Positions 7,710 through 16,883 are shown, numbered from the stretch's first letter. The stretch is DNA of 39,113 nucleotides from Saccharopolyspora_D taberi (GCF_039534165.1 NZ_BAAAUX010000037.1:1-39113); one strand, 5' to 3'. Program-made: numbers and translations. The notes: generated by a model from the sequence alone, not told the origin.

Positions 7710-8869
7710 TCACGCGCGCGATGGGACGGGAGCTGCTGCGCGGTTCCGGCTGGCCGCTGGCGGTCGTCGTGCTCGCCGGGGTGGCGGCGGTGCTGCTCGG
7801 CGATCCCCTGTGGGCGGGCAACTGGGGCGAGCTCGCGGTCGGGGTCCGGACGAGCCTGATGTTCGTGGTCCCGGTCGCCGCGATGACCGGGACCTGGGTC
7901 TCGGGCCGGGCGCTGCGGCGCGGAACAGCGGAGCTGCTGGCCATCTCTCCCCGGCCGCGCTGGCAGCCGCTGGTCGCGTCGTGGGCGGGCCTGACGGCGG
8001 GAGCGTCGCTCGGCCTGCTGGCGGCATGGGCCGCGGCCGGAGCGCTGGTGGTCCCGATCGCCACGCATGGCAGCGCGGCGTGGGTCGGCATGCTGCTCGG
8101 CTGCGTCCCGATCCTGGCCGCCGCGACGGCGTTCGGGCTGGCCTTCGGCCACGTCGTCACCTGGCGCCTGGCCGCGCCGCTGTGCGGGATCGTCGCCGGA
8201 CTCGCCGTCGTGGCGTTCCAGTGGGGCGCGCACGACGCCTACCTGGTGCTGTCCCCGCTGCTGCTGACCGCGCGGTCGGTCGGCACGGTGTACCCGGACG
8301 AGATCAACGCGCTCCAGGCCCTGTGGTTCGCGGCGCTGACCGCCGCACTGCTCGGCATGGTCTCGTTCCGGCGGAAGCTGCTCGCGCTGGTGCCGACGGC
8401 GCTCGCGGTCGCGGCGGCCGGGGCGCTGGTGCTGAACGCGCCGCACTGGGAACCGGATCCGGTGGCCCAGGAGCAGGTGTGCGTCACCAACGGCGGCACG
8501 GTGTGCGGCCCGCGCGTCCAGGAGCACGTGTACCCGGAGGTCGCGGCGCTCGCGCAGCCGATGCTCGACAAGCTGCGCGGAATCCCCGGAGCGCCGACGC
8601 AGGTCACCTACGGCGGTTCGGAGGGGATGTCGCTGCACGAGACGACTCCGACCGGCGCCCTGGCCGATCCGGAGTTCGAGCGGACCGCGCTGGCGAACGA
8701 CCTGGTCAGCGGGAACTACACCTGCCAGGACCCGGCGTTCATGACCGGACGGCCGATCGCGAGCGGCCTGCTGCTGGGCGATCAGCAGCCCGACCGGAAC
8801 TGGTTGACCTCGTACTACGCGGCGCTGAACACCTGCGATGCGGAAGGCATGCGCGCCTTGCTGCGATGA
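7706..8869 (+). CDS. ABC transporter permease with extracytoplasmic C-terminal domain
   Basis: A 387-residue membrane protein with six or seven hydrophobic helices in residues 13-250. They are followed by a hydrophilic C-terminal domain of about 130 residues that should lie outside the membrane. This tail contains four cysteines (in QVCVTNGGTVCGP, YTCQDP and NTCDAEG), enough for two disulfides. The architecture resembles actinobacterial ABC-2 type permeases that end in a Cys-containing domain. ATG at 7706 overlaps the ATPase stop. It is the last gene of the operon and is followed immediately by a strong GC hairpin (8875-8914). Confidence 0.82.
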   Translation: MITRAMGRELLRGSGWPLAVVVLAGVAAVLLGDPLWAGNWGELAVGVRTSLMFVVPVAAMTGTWVSGRALRRGTAELLAISPRPRWQPLVASWAGLTAGASLGLLAAWAAAGALVVPIATHGSAAWVGMLLGCVPILAAATAFGLAFGHVVTWRLAAPLCGIVAGLAVVAFQWGAHDAYLVLSPLLLTARSVGTVYPDEINALQALWFAALTAALLGMVSFRRKLLALVPTALAVAAAGALVLNAPHWEPDPVAQEQVCVTNGGTVCGPRVQEHVYPEVAALAQPMLDKLRGIPGAPTQVTYGGSEGMSLHETTPTGALADPEFERTALANDLVSGNYTCQDPAFMTGRPIASGLLLGDQQPDRNWLTSYYAALNTCDAEGMRALLR

Positions 8870-8874
8870 GCTTT

Positions 8875-8914
8875 CCGCCGCGCCGGGCCGGGATGAGCTG
8901 GTCCGGCGCGGCGG
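8875..8914 (+). terminator. GC-rich hairpin after the ABC operon
   Basis: A perfect 12-base stem, CCGCCGCGCCGG (8875-8886) with CCGGCGCGGCGG (8903-8914), and a 16-base loop starts 5 bases after the permease stop. There is no T-run, as is common for actinobacterial terminators. Confidence 0.65.
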
Positions 8915-8984
8915 TAGGCAGCTGTCGCACCGGGTCCGGCGCCGATGTCGCGAGGCGCCTTTCGGCGTAGCGCCGGACCGCTCG

Positions 8985-9262
8985 GATCCGCGCCACGCCT
9001 CCGCCGCCGTACCAGACCGCCCAGATCCGACGCCGCACCCTCGCCACGCCCCCGCCGCTCGGATCCGGCGCCATACCGCGACAAGCCCCCACCACCACAC
9101 CGCGCCGCCCGGCCCGACGCCGCACCCGCGCCACGCTTCCGCCGCCATACCGAACCGCTCGGGTCCGGCGCCATGCCGCGCCACACCTTCCACCGCCACG
9201 CCGAACCGCCCAGATCCGGCGCCGCACCGCGACAAGCCCCCACCACCACACCGAACCGCCCA
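8985..9262. repeat. Degenerate ~50-base tandem repeat
   Basis: Six head-to-tail units start at 8985, 9024, 9062, 9112, 9162 and 9213 (39, 38, 50, 50, 51 and 50 bases), with a partial seventh at 9263. Each begins GATCCGGCGCC or a close variant. Full units continue with an ACCGCGCCACGCC-like block, a C-rich block (CCACCACCACACC or CTTCCGCCGCCATACC) and end GAACCGCCCA or similar. Units 3 and 6 share the block ACCGCGACAAGCCCCCACCA. The array fills the intergenic space between the ABC operon and the convergent iclR gene. Open frames across it are products of composition and show no domain. Confidence 0.75.
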
Positions 9263-9279
9263 GACCCGGCGCGGTGGCG

Positions 9280-9960
9280 TCACTTCAGCGCGGCGGCGAC
9301 CGCCTCCGCGGTCTCGGTGACCAGCGGCCCGACCTCCTCCGGCGCGAGCGGCACCAGCGCCACGATCCCGACGCTGGCGCGCAGCCCCGGCACGCCGCGC
9401 ACCGGCGCGGCCACGCCGAAGGCGCCGGACTGGAGCTCGCCGCTGCTGCTGACCCAGCGCGGGCCGCCCGGCGGCAGGTCCACCGCGCGGCCCGCCGCGC
9501 CGCGCTGCACCGGGTGCCGGGTGCCGACGCGGTAGGACACGTGGTAGCTGGTCCACGACGGTTCGACCACGGCGACCGCCTGGGCCTCGCCGCCGTCCGC
9601 CACCGTCAGGTGCACCGTCGCGCCGACCTGCTCGGCCAGGCTGCGCAACGCGGGCAGCGACGCGACCCGCAGCTGCGGCAGCACCCGTCCGGCCAGCCAC
9701 AGCACCCCGAGCCCGAGCCGCACCCGGGAGCCCTCCCGCCGCACCAGGCCGCGGCTCTGCAACGGCCCGAGCAGCCGGTAGACCGCCGCCCGGCTGACCC
9801 CGATCGCGGCGGCCAGATCGCTGATCGTGGGCGCCTCGCTCTCCGCGTCGGCGACCGCCTGCAGCAGGTTGAGCCCGCGCTCCAGGGTCAGCGAGCTCTC
9901 CTTGGCCGGGGCGTCGCCGGGCGCCCTGATCGGCCGGGTGGGCTCCGGTGTGAAGGCCAT
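9280..9960 (-). CDS. IclR-family transcriptional regulator
   Basis: A 226-residue regulator with an N-terminal winged helix (about residues 22-80; helix-turn-helix ISDLAAAIGVSRAAVYRLLGP) and a C-terminal GAF-like effector domain (about 95-225). The effector domain is slightly shorter than in typical IclR proteins (about 250 in total). The ATG start at 9960 lies 5 bases after the fumarylacetoacetase stop, so the gene is the last member of that operon. IclR proteins often control aromatic-acid catabolism. Regulation of the homogentisate genes by this protein is therefore likely, with fumarylacetoacetate or a related acid as possible ligand. That link is inferred from position only. Confidence 0.9.
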   Translation of the reverse strand: MAFTPEPTRPIRAPGDAPAKESSLTLERGLNLLQAVADAESEAPTISDLAAAIGVSRAAVYRLLGPLQSRGLVRREGSRVRLGLGVLWLAGRVLPQLRVASLPALRSLAEQVGATVHLTVADGGEAQAVAVVEPSWTSYHVSYRVGTRHPVQRGAAGRAVDLPPGGPRWVSSSGELQSGAFGVAAPVRGVPGLRASVGIVALVPLAPEEVGPLVTETAEAVAAALK

Positions 9961-9965
9961 CCGAT

Positions 9966-11167
<1,202 letters not shown>

Positions 11168-11171
<4 letters not shown>

Positions 11172-12034
11172 AGCAGTCCCAATCCCTCGAGGTCGGCGAC
11201 CGGTCCGCTCAGCGAGGACGAGCCGTAGGAGGCGAAGACGTCGCGCACCGCGTTGGCGGCGTCGTCGGACAGCGAGCCCGCCTCGGAGGCGAGCGCCTCG
11301 CCGTCGGTGCTGCCCAGCGCCTCGCGGACGTTGCCGCCGGAGAGCGAGCGCGCGGTGGCGACCAGCAGGTTGAGGAATCCGTGGTGGGTGAAGCCGGTTT
11401 CCTCGTCGGTGTGCCGGACGGCCTCGTGCACGCCCGCGGTGACCTTGAACGGCACGCCGAGCGTGCTGGCCACCGCGAGGAAGTCCGACACCACGTCGAC
11501 GGACGGGAACGACTCGGCGGTCTGGCCGCCGCAGCGCAGCTTCGGCCAGCAACCGTGCTCGGCGACCCGCTTGATGCCTTCCAGCCAGCCGTTGGGGCCG
11601 CGGCGCGGTTCCACCACGCGCACGATGTCCTCCGGCACGAACTCCGAGACCCGCTCCAGCCAGATGTCGTCCACATCGGACGGTGCGGGCATCTCCACCA
11701 TCCGCAGGGCCAGCAGCTCCTGGCGGCCCTCGATGATCGACAGCGCCTTCGGCACCCCGCCCAGGCCGGTGTCGCACACCAGCGAGAGCGCGACCGGCTC
11801 GGCGGGCTTGGCCTTGGCCAGCTCGGTGATCAGCTCGGCGAGCCGGGACGCCTGGCACAGCATCGGGCCGAGGACCCCCGCGAACTCACCGCCCCGCGCC
11901 GCGAGGTGGGCGGCCACCGCGTCCGGCACCGCGGCGCTGCCCGGTGGGAACAGGGCGGCGTCGTCAACCAGTCGGGCGAAGAGGGGCGGGATGCCGCGCG
12001 GACCGGGCGCGCGTAGCTCAACAGCGCTTGACAC
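11168..12034 (-). CDS. Conserved-looking protein of unknown function coupled to fumarylacetoacetase
   Basis: A 288-residue soluble protein that I do not recognise. From the C-terminal half on, it shows a series of short beta-prone segments ending in charged residues: DIVRVVEPRRG, PKLRCGGQ, PFKVTAGVHEAVRH, then the TGFTHHGFLNLLVA segment. This pattern resembles the strand ends of a TIM-barrel enzyme, with His and Glu residues that could bind a metal; this is a guess from pattern. The frame is open upstream to 12112. GTG at 12034 is preferred because a -10-like TAGCGT lies 7 bases before it. It overlaps fahA by GTGA, so a role in the homogentisate pathway or its side products is plausible. Confidence 0.8.
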
Positions 12035-12041
12035 GGCTGAC

Positions 12042-12070
12042 ACGCTAATGCCGTACCGGCCAGTGAACAA
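12042..12070 (-). promoter_or_regulatory. Candidate promoter of the fumarylacetoacetase operon
   Basis: On the minus strand, TTGTTC (12070-12065) and TAGCGT (12047-12042) are spaced by 17 bases. The transcript would begin at or next to GTG 12034, giving a leaderless message. Between here and 12398 (about 330 bases) I see no gene. Confidence 0.45.
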
Positions 12071-12398
12071 AGGTGCCCGATAAACGAACGCCCAGAGGGA
12101 CCAATCGAGCACTTCGGACGGGTGGACGGAGCACTACCCGAAACGCCGGAACGGCGCATCCCGCCATTGTCCCGCGCCCCTCGCGCCGACCCGCGAGCAG
12201 GCCCCTCGACACCCGCGGCACTGTGTCGGCCGGACCAGAGCACTGGCTCTCACGGCCTCCCGATCACGCCCGTTCGAGTGGTTCTCGTTGCGCCGATCAG
12301 CGCATCGGCGCGGCCCGCAGTGTGGACACCAGCCGGAAGGCAGTTCCTGGCGGCGGTTCCACCTGGTACTACGAAGTCGACTTTTCCGGACTGGTCAT

Positions 12399-12417
12399 CT
12401 AAGTTAGGGTTACCTAA
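12399..12417 (+). promoter_or_regulatory. IdeR/DtxR-type iron box before the DUF2470 gene
   Basis: CTAAGTTAGGGTTACCTAA matches 15 of 19 positions of the IdeR consensus TTAGGTTAGGCTAACCTAA. It ends 15 bases before the GTG start at 12433, where a bound repressor would block transcription. Iron-loaded IdeR normally represses such genes, so expression under iron limitation is expected. Confidence 0.75.
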
Positions 12418-12432
12418 GTTGGAGGTGAGCGT

Positions 12433-13212
12433 GTGGCCGAGACGACGGCCCGCCGGCCCGCGATGCCCAGCCCGGCGGAACGAGCCAGGACCATCGCCGA
12501 ACGCGGTGGCCGCGCGGCGCTGATGCCCTCCGGGGAGACCTCGGCGCGGATCGCACCGCTGCTGCACCACGTCCACCCGGACGGCGCGGCGACGATCCTG
12601 CTGGCCGACGAGCACCCGATCATCGCCTCCGCCTTCCACGCGCCGCGCGGCGAGCTCGCCGCGATGCTGGAGGTCGCCGACCCGACCCCGGTCCGGCTCC
12701 GCGAACCGGTGCGCGGCCTGCTCTGGCTCACCGGCTGGCTGCGGGTGCTCGACTCCGAGCAGGAGCGGGAGGCCGTCCTCGCGGTCGCCGAGCGGCGGCC
12801 GGACAGCCGCCTGCTGGACGCCGGCCACGGCGCGACGGTGCTGCGGCTGGAGTCGGCGTCGATGGTGGTCGCCGACGCCGAAGGCACCTGCTCGGTGGCA
12901 ACGGGCGAGTTCAGCGCGGCGCGGCCGGACCCGTTCTGCATGATGGAGGACGGCTGGCTGCGGCACCTGGAGCTGTCCCACCGCGACGTCGTGGGACTGC
13001 TCGCCCGGCACCTGCCGGAGCAGCTGCGCGGCGGGCACATCCGCCCGCTCGGGCTGGACAAGCACGGGCTGCGGCTGCGCGTGGAGTCCGCCGACGGCGA
13101 TCACGACGTGCGGCTGGCGTTCTCCCGCCCGGTCTTCACCGCCGAGCACCTCGGGCTGGAGCTGCGCCGCCTGGTCGGCTGCCCGTTCCTCGCCCAGCAG
13201 CGCCAGGGCTGA
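12433..13212 (+). CDS. DUF2470 / HugZ-like heme-iron utilisation protein
   Basis: A 259-residue protein with a split-barrel FMN-binding-like N-terminal part (about 30-165) and a C-terminal DUF2470-type domain (about 170-255; LELSHRDVVGLLARHLP, then LGLDKHGLRL and the LRRLVGCPF end). Relatives such as HugZ/HutZ bind or degrade haem to release iron. The strongest support is the iron box that directly abuts the gene. GTG 12433 follows an excellent GGAGGTGAG ribosome site. It is monocistronic: the next gene is convergent and a low-complexity spacer follows. Haem degradation is inferred; the alternative is a haem-binding or flavin protein without such activity. Confidence 0.8.
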   Translation: MAETTARRPAMPSPAERARTIAERGGRAALMPSGETSARIAPLLHHVHPDGAATILLADEHPIIASAFHAPRGELAAMLEVADPTPVRLREPVRGLLWLTGWLRVLDSEQEREAVLAVAERRPDSRLLDAGHGATVLRLESASMVVADAEGTCSVATGEFSAARPDPFCMMEDGWLRHLELSHRDVVGLLARHLPEQLRGGHIRPLGLDKHGLRLRVESADGDHDVRLAFSRPVFTAEHLGLELRRLVGCPFLAQQRQG

Positions 13213-13491
13213 TCTGCGTTCCGGCGCCGGCCCGGAATTGAGGGCTGGCGGGATTCAGGGCCGCCTCGCGCCCCAGCGCCTCGCTGTGACCTAACACCGC
13301 GGGACTTGACGCTGCCGCGCGATCCAGCGCCGACCCGCGGCTCACGGCCGACTCAGGGCTCAAGGCTGACCCGCGGCTCACGGCCGATCCGGGACCGAGG
13401 GCCGCCCCAGGACTCACGGCCACCCCCGGGCCTCAGCGCCACCCGCGGCCGAGCGCCGACCCGCGCCCCAACCCCAACCCCACCCCGCACC
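13213..13491. repeat. Low-complexity spacer with degenerate short repeats
   Basis: The spacer between two convergent genes is made of drifting copies of a roughly 20-24-base unit around GACCCGCGGCTCACGGCC, seen near-exactly at about 13333-13350 and 13369-13386. It ends in a CCCCAAC-type tract at about 13465-13485. No gene or clear terminator is visible. It resembles the array at 8985-9262 in style but not in sequence. Confidence 0.55.
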
Positions 13492-13845
13492 TCAGTGCTG
13501 CTCCTCCGAAGCGCCCACGGGATGGATCCGTCCCCGGCAGAAGTGCAGCGGCTCCGGCCCGCCGATCAGCAGCGCCTCGTCGACCGGCAGCCTGCGGGTC
13601 GCGATCCACAGGAAGGAATGGGCCTGGGTCCACGCGTCCCCCGGCCCGCCCGCGTCGACGAACCGGACCTGCACCGCGTTGCGGCCCTCCCGCGCCAGCT
13701 CGACCAGCACGCCGCTGCGCACCCCGAACACGTCGACGGCGCCCACGGGCCCGTCGATCGTGTCGAACCCGCGCAGCGCCCCCAGCGCGCGAACGACGTG
13801 ATCGCGGTCCACCCACCCCCACAGGAACACTCGATACCCGTCCAT
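13492..13845 (-). CDS. Hypothetical small cytoplasmic protein
   Basis: A 117-residue protein with no signal peptide or membrane helix. It begins MDGYRVFLWGWVDRDHVVRAL and has a compact alpha/beta look, with a stretch FDTIDGPVGAVDVFGV and a Trp/His-containing segment WTQAHSFLWIATRR. I chose ATG 13845 because GGAGGAGTGGGG lies directly upstream; the frame stays open to 14010 but without family-like content. It is divergent from the membrane protease at 13989 and convergent with the DUF2470 gene. I do not recognise its family. Confidence 0.7.
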   Translation of the reverse strand: MDGYRVFLWGWVDRDHVVRALGALRGFDTIDGPVGAVDVFGVRSGVLVELAREGRNAVQVRFVDAGGPGDAWTQAHSFLWIATRRLPVDEALLIGGPEPLHFCRGRIHPVGASEEQH

Positions 13846-13988
13846 CCCCACTCCTCCAGACGGCGTGCCGTGCCGGGGTGTCCCCATTCGGACGCCGGGG
13901 GCCGCACGGGAGTTCCGGGGCGGTTTCACCGTTTTTGCCAGTTGGCACCGTGGCCGGACCGGGCGCTGCGTGCCGATAGCCTCCTCGT

Positions 13989-14801
13989 GTGAGTGCCACG
14001 CTGCGCGCATGGCTGGTCCCGGCCCGCCCGGACCGGCCGGCGGAGATCACCGACCGGACCGAGCGCCGCGCGCTCTGGATCGAGCTGCTCGTCGTCTTCG
14101 CCGTCACCCTCGGGCTGTCCGCGCTGCAGAGCCTGCTGTCGCTGCTGGACGCGCTGATGCGACCGGAACCGCTGGCCGACCAGGCGGTGGCGATCAACGT
14201 CCCGCGCGCCGGTCTCGGACTGCTGGACCTGGCCCAGCAGCTCACCGGCGTGGTGCGACTGGTCGCGTGGGGCGCGCTCGGCGTTTACCTGCTGTGGCGC
14301 GGCGGGATCGCGCTCGCCCGGGTCGGGCTGGACCGCTCGCAGCCGCTGCGGGACGCCCTCGGCGGCGTCGGGCTCGCCGCGCTGATCGGCGTCCCGGGGC
14401 TCGGGCTGTACCTGACCGCGCACGCGCTCGGGCTGAGCCTCACCGTCCAGCCGTCCACTTTGGACGAAGCGTGGTGGCGGGCCCCGGTGCTGGTGCTGGC
14501 CGCGTTCGGGAACTCCTTCGCCGAGGAGATCCTGATGATCGCCTACCTGCTGACCCGGCTGCGCCAGCTCGGCTGGAGCGAGAACCGGGCGCTGTGGGCG
14601 TCGTCGGTGCTGCGCGGGGCTTACCACCTCTACCAGGGCTTCGGCGGGTTCGTCGGGAACGTGGCCATGGGGCTGGTCTACGGCCGGGTGTGGCAGCGGA
14701 CCGGACGGGTGTGGCCGCTGGTCGTCGGGCACGCGCTCATCGACGTCGTGGCCTTCGTCGGTTACGCGGCCCTGCGCGGCAAGGTCTCCTGGCTTCCCTG
14801 A
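13989..14801 (+). CDS. CPBP-family intramembrane metalloprotease (CAAX protease-like)
   Basis: A 270-residue polytopic membrane protein with about seven to eight hydrophobic segments. The C-terminal half holds the ABI/CPBP motifs. Motif 1 is the paired glutamates in NSFAEEILMIAYLLTRL (about residues 174-190), with R-GAYHLYQGFGGFVGN following. Motif 4 is GHALIDVVAF (about 247-256). Bacterial members are linked to self-immunity against bacteriocins, protein secretion or prenyl-protein processing; which one applies here is unknown. GTG 13989 is used and no ribosome site is evident, so the mRNA may be leaderless. Single gene, 112 bases before arginine deiminase. Confidence 0.85.
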   Translation: MSATLRAWLVPARPDRPAEITDRTERRALWIELLVVFAVTLGLSALQSLLSLLDALMRPEPLADQAVAINVPRAGLGLLDLAQQLTGVVRLVAWGALGVYLLWRGGIALARVGLDRSQPLRDALGGVGLAALIGVPGLGLYLTAHALGLSLTVQPSTLDEAWWRAPVLVLAAFGNSFAEEILMIAYLLTRLRQLGWSENRALWASSVLRGAYHLYQGFGGFVGNVAMGLVYGRVWQRTGRVWPLVVGHALIDVVAFVGYAALRGKVSWLP

Positions 14802-14913
14802 CCGAAACCCGAACGCAACGAATCGACCGTCTCTCCACGCCAACGCTTAACGATCCATCGAGTTCTCGGCTGAGCACTAGCGTTTCCGATCGCCGCGTCT
14901 AGGCTTGGCAGGC

Positions 14914-16110
14914 GTGAGCGAACCACACGTGCAGAGCGAGGTCGGCCCGCTGCACACGGTGCTGCTGCACCGGCCGGGCAACGAGCTGAAGCGGCTGACA
15001 CCGCGCAACAACGACCAGCTCCTGTTCGACGCGATCCCCTGGGTGGACCGCGCGCAGGAGGAGCACGACGCCTTCGCCGAGACCCTGCGCGGTCGCGGCG
15101 TGGAGGTCCTGCTGCTGCACGAGCTGCTGGCCGAGGCGCTGGCCGACCCGCGCGCCCGCGCGTCCGCCGTGCACTCCGGGGTCGACGAGCTCAAGGTCGG
15201 CGGCGACCTCGCCGACACCCTGCGCTCGCACCTGTCCAGCGCCGACGCCGAGACGCTGGCCGAGATGCTGATCGCCGGGATGACCTTCGAGGAGCTGCCC
15301 GCAGCCGAGGGCAGCTCGCTGGTCCGCCGGATGCACCACCCGCACGACTTCGCCATCGCGCCGCTGCCGAACCTGCTGTTCACCCGCGACTCGTCGGCCT
15401 GGGTCGGCGACCGGGTCGCGATCGCCGCGCTCGCGATGCCCGCCCGCCGCCGCGAGTCCGCGCTGACCGACCTGGTTTACGCCTACCACCCCCGGTTCTC
15501 GCACTGCTCCCGCGCGTACGGCGCGCACTCGGCCCCGGTCGAGGGCGGCGACGTGCTGCTGCTGTCGCCCGGCGTGGTCGCCATCGGCGTCGGCGAGCGC
15601 ACGACGCCCGCGGGCGCGGAGTCGTTCGCGCGCTCGGTGTTCGCCGACGACCTGGCCCACACCGTTCTGGCGGTGCCGATCACGCAGCAGCGGGCGTCGA
15701 TGCACCTGGACACCGTGTGCACGATGGTCGACCGCGACGCGGTGGTCATGTACCCGGCGATCCAGGACTCGCTGACCGCCTACGCGATGCGCCCGGACGA
15801 CGGCGGCATCCGGGTCACCGGCCCCAGCCCGTTCCTCGAGGCGGCGGCCGAGGCCATGGACATCGACCACCTGCGGGTGATCGACACCGGGCTGGACCCG
15901 GTCACCGCCGAGCGCGAGCAGTGGGAGGACGGCAACAACACCCTCGCCGTCGCCCCGGGCGTGGTCGTGGCCTACGAGCGCAACGCCGAGACCAACGCCC
16001 GCCTGGAGGAGGCCGGAATCGAGGTCCTGCGCATCAGCGGTTCCGAACTGGGCTCCGGTCGCGGCGGCCCGCGCTGCATGTCCTGCCCGATCATCCGCGA
16101 AGTCCTGTGA
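14914..16110 (+). CDS. arcA: Arginine deiminase
   Basis: It hydrolyses L-arginine to citrulline and ammonia. The 398-residue protein has the family N-terminus (SEVGPLHTVLLHRPG, LTPRNNDQLLFD) and all catalytic segments: FTRDSS, VEGGDVLLL (Glu), MHLDTVCTMVD (His, Asp), the substrate-contacting GNNTLAVAPGVVVAYERN and the nucleophile in GPRCMSCPI. A TTG three codons upstream keeps the frame open, but GTG 14914 gives the usual MSE-like start. No ribosome site is seen, so it is probably leaderless. The other ADI-pathway genes (ornithine transcarbamylase, carbamate kinase, antiporter) are not adjacent, so it may serve arginine catabolism or acid protection alone. Confidence 0.96.
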   Translation: MSEPHVQSEVGPLHTVLLHRPGNELKRLTPRNNDQLLFDAIPWVDRAQEEHDAFAETLRGRGVEVLLLHELLAEALADPRARASAVHSGVDELKVGGDLADTLRSHLSSADAETLAEMLIAGMTFEELPAAEGSSLVRRMHHPHDFAIAPLPNLLFTRDSSAWVGDRVAIAALAMPARRRESALTDLVYAYHPRFSHCSRAYGAHSAPVEGGDVLLLSPGVVAIGVGERTTPAGAESFARSVFADDLAHTVLAVPITQQRASMHLDTVCTMVDRDAVVMYPAIQDSLTAYAMRPDDGGIRVTGPSPFLEAAAEAMDIDHLRVIDTGLDPVTAEREQWEDGNNTLAVAPGVVVAYERNAETNARLEEAGIEVLRISGSELGSGRGGPRCMSCPIIREVL

Positions 16111-16115
16111 GCAGA

Positions 16116-16157
16116 TCAGCGGCGGATTCGGGAATAGTTGAACGCGCCCGCCGCTGA
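16116..16157 (+). terminator. Hairpin after arginine deiminase
   Basis: A perfect 10-base inverted repeat, TCAGCGGCGG (16116-16125) and CCGCCGCTGA (16148-16157), starts 5 bases after the stop codon and encloses a 22-base loop. Likely intrinsic terminator without a T-run. Confidence 0.6.
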
Positions 16158-16213
16158 GCCGGGGACAATTTTCGGGAGCACCGCGATCAAGGCTCTGACC
16201 AGCGACGATCGAC

Positions 16214-16232
16214 TGAGATTTGCCTAACCTAA
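16214..16232 (+). promoter_or_regulatory. IdeR-type iron box upstream of ferritin
   Basis: TGAGATTTGCCTAACCTAA matches 16 of 19 positions of the inverted IdeR consensus TTAGGTTAGCCTAACCTAA. It ends 93 bases before the ferritin start, too far upstream for simple promoter blockage. This fits activation by iron-bound IdeR, as known for mycobacterial bfrB. Confidence 0.7.
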
Positions 16233-16245
16233 ATAAGGTGAAGAA

Positions 16246-16260
16246 TGCCTTGGTAAGGCA
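16246..16260 (+). promoter_or_regulatory. Dyad between iron box and ferritin gene
   Basis: TGCCTT and AAGGCA form a 15-base dyad with a 3-base centre, 14 bases after the iron box. It may be a second, weak metal-regulator site or a structured leader element. It fits the IdeR consensus poorly. Confidence 0.35.
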
Positions 16261-16325
16261 ATGCAAAACTGTTTGAGGCAAACCTGAAAAATGCGACTTG
16301 ACTGATTCCAGAGTACGATGTCGAC

Positions 16326-16883
16326 ATGACGACGGCAAAGAAGATTCAGCACAAGGAATCGAAGTTCCACCGGTTGCTGCAGGAGCAGGTGCACAACGAG
16401 TTCACCGCTTCCCAGCAGTACGTCGCGGTCGCCGTGTGGTTCGACAACGAGGACCTGCCGCGGCTGGCCGCGCACTTCTACAAGCAGGCTCTCGAAGAGC
16501 GCAACCACGCGATGATGATCGTCCAGTACCTGATGGACAACAACATCAAGCCGAAGATCCCCGGGATCCAGGACGTCCGCAACGACTTCTCCGAGACCCG
16601 CGAGCTGGTCGCCCTGGCGCTGGAGCAGGAGCGCGAGGTCACCCGGGAGATCGTGACGCTGGCCAAGACCGCCCGGGACGAGGGCGACTACCTCGGCGAG
16701 CAGTTCATGCAGTGGTTCCTCAAGGAGCAGGTCGAAGAGGTCTCGCAGATGTCCACCCTGCTCAACGTGGTGGACCGCTCGAACGGCAACCTGTTCGACG
16801 TCGAGAACTTCCTGGCCCGCGAGTCGGTCGGGGACGAGGGCGCCGACGCCACCGCCCCGCACGCGGCCGGCGGGGCGCTCTGA
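16326..16883 (+). CDS. bfrB: Ferritin (BfrB-like iron storage protein)
   Basis: A 185-residue four-helix ferritin that oxidises Fe(II) and stores it as a mineral in a 24-subunit shell. Ferroxidase residues are visible in LLQEQVHNEFTASQQYVAVAVWF (Glu, Tyr), ALEERNHAMMIVQY (ExxH) and the later EQVEEVSQ segment. It lacks the methionine haem ligand context of bacterioferritin, so it is haem-free ferritin. It has a short flexible Ala/Gly C-terminus as in mycobacterial BfrB. ATG 16326 is used. The upstream region is unusually A/T-rich for the window and carries an iron box at 16214-16232, consistent with induction when iron is plentiful. It ends at a terminator hairpin shared with the convergent gene. 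Confidence 0.94.
   Translation: MTTAKKIQHKESKFHRLLQEQVHNEFTASQQYVAVAVWFDNEDLPRLAAHFYKQALEERNHAMMIVQYLMDNNIKPKIPGIQDVRNDFSETRELVALALEQEREVTREIVTLAKTARDEGDYLGEQFMQWFLKEQVEEVSQMSTLLNVVDRSNGNLFDVENFLARESVGDEGADATAPHAAGGAL

Noticed and set aside
8985..9262. Possible CRISPR array
   Set aside because: Units are contiguous and drift along their whole length. There are no constant repeats with unique spacers, and no cas genes lie nearby.
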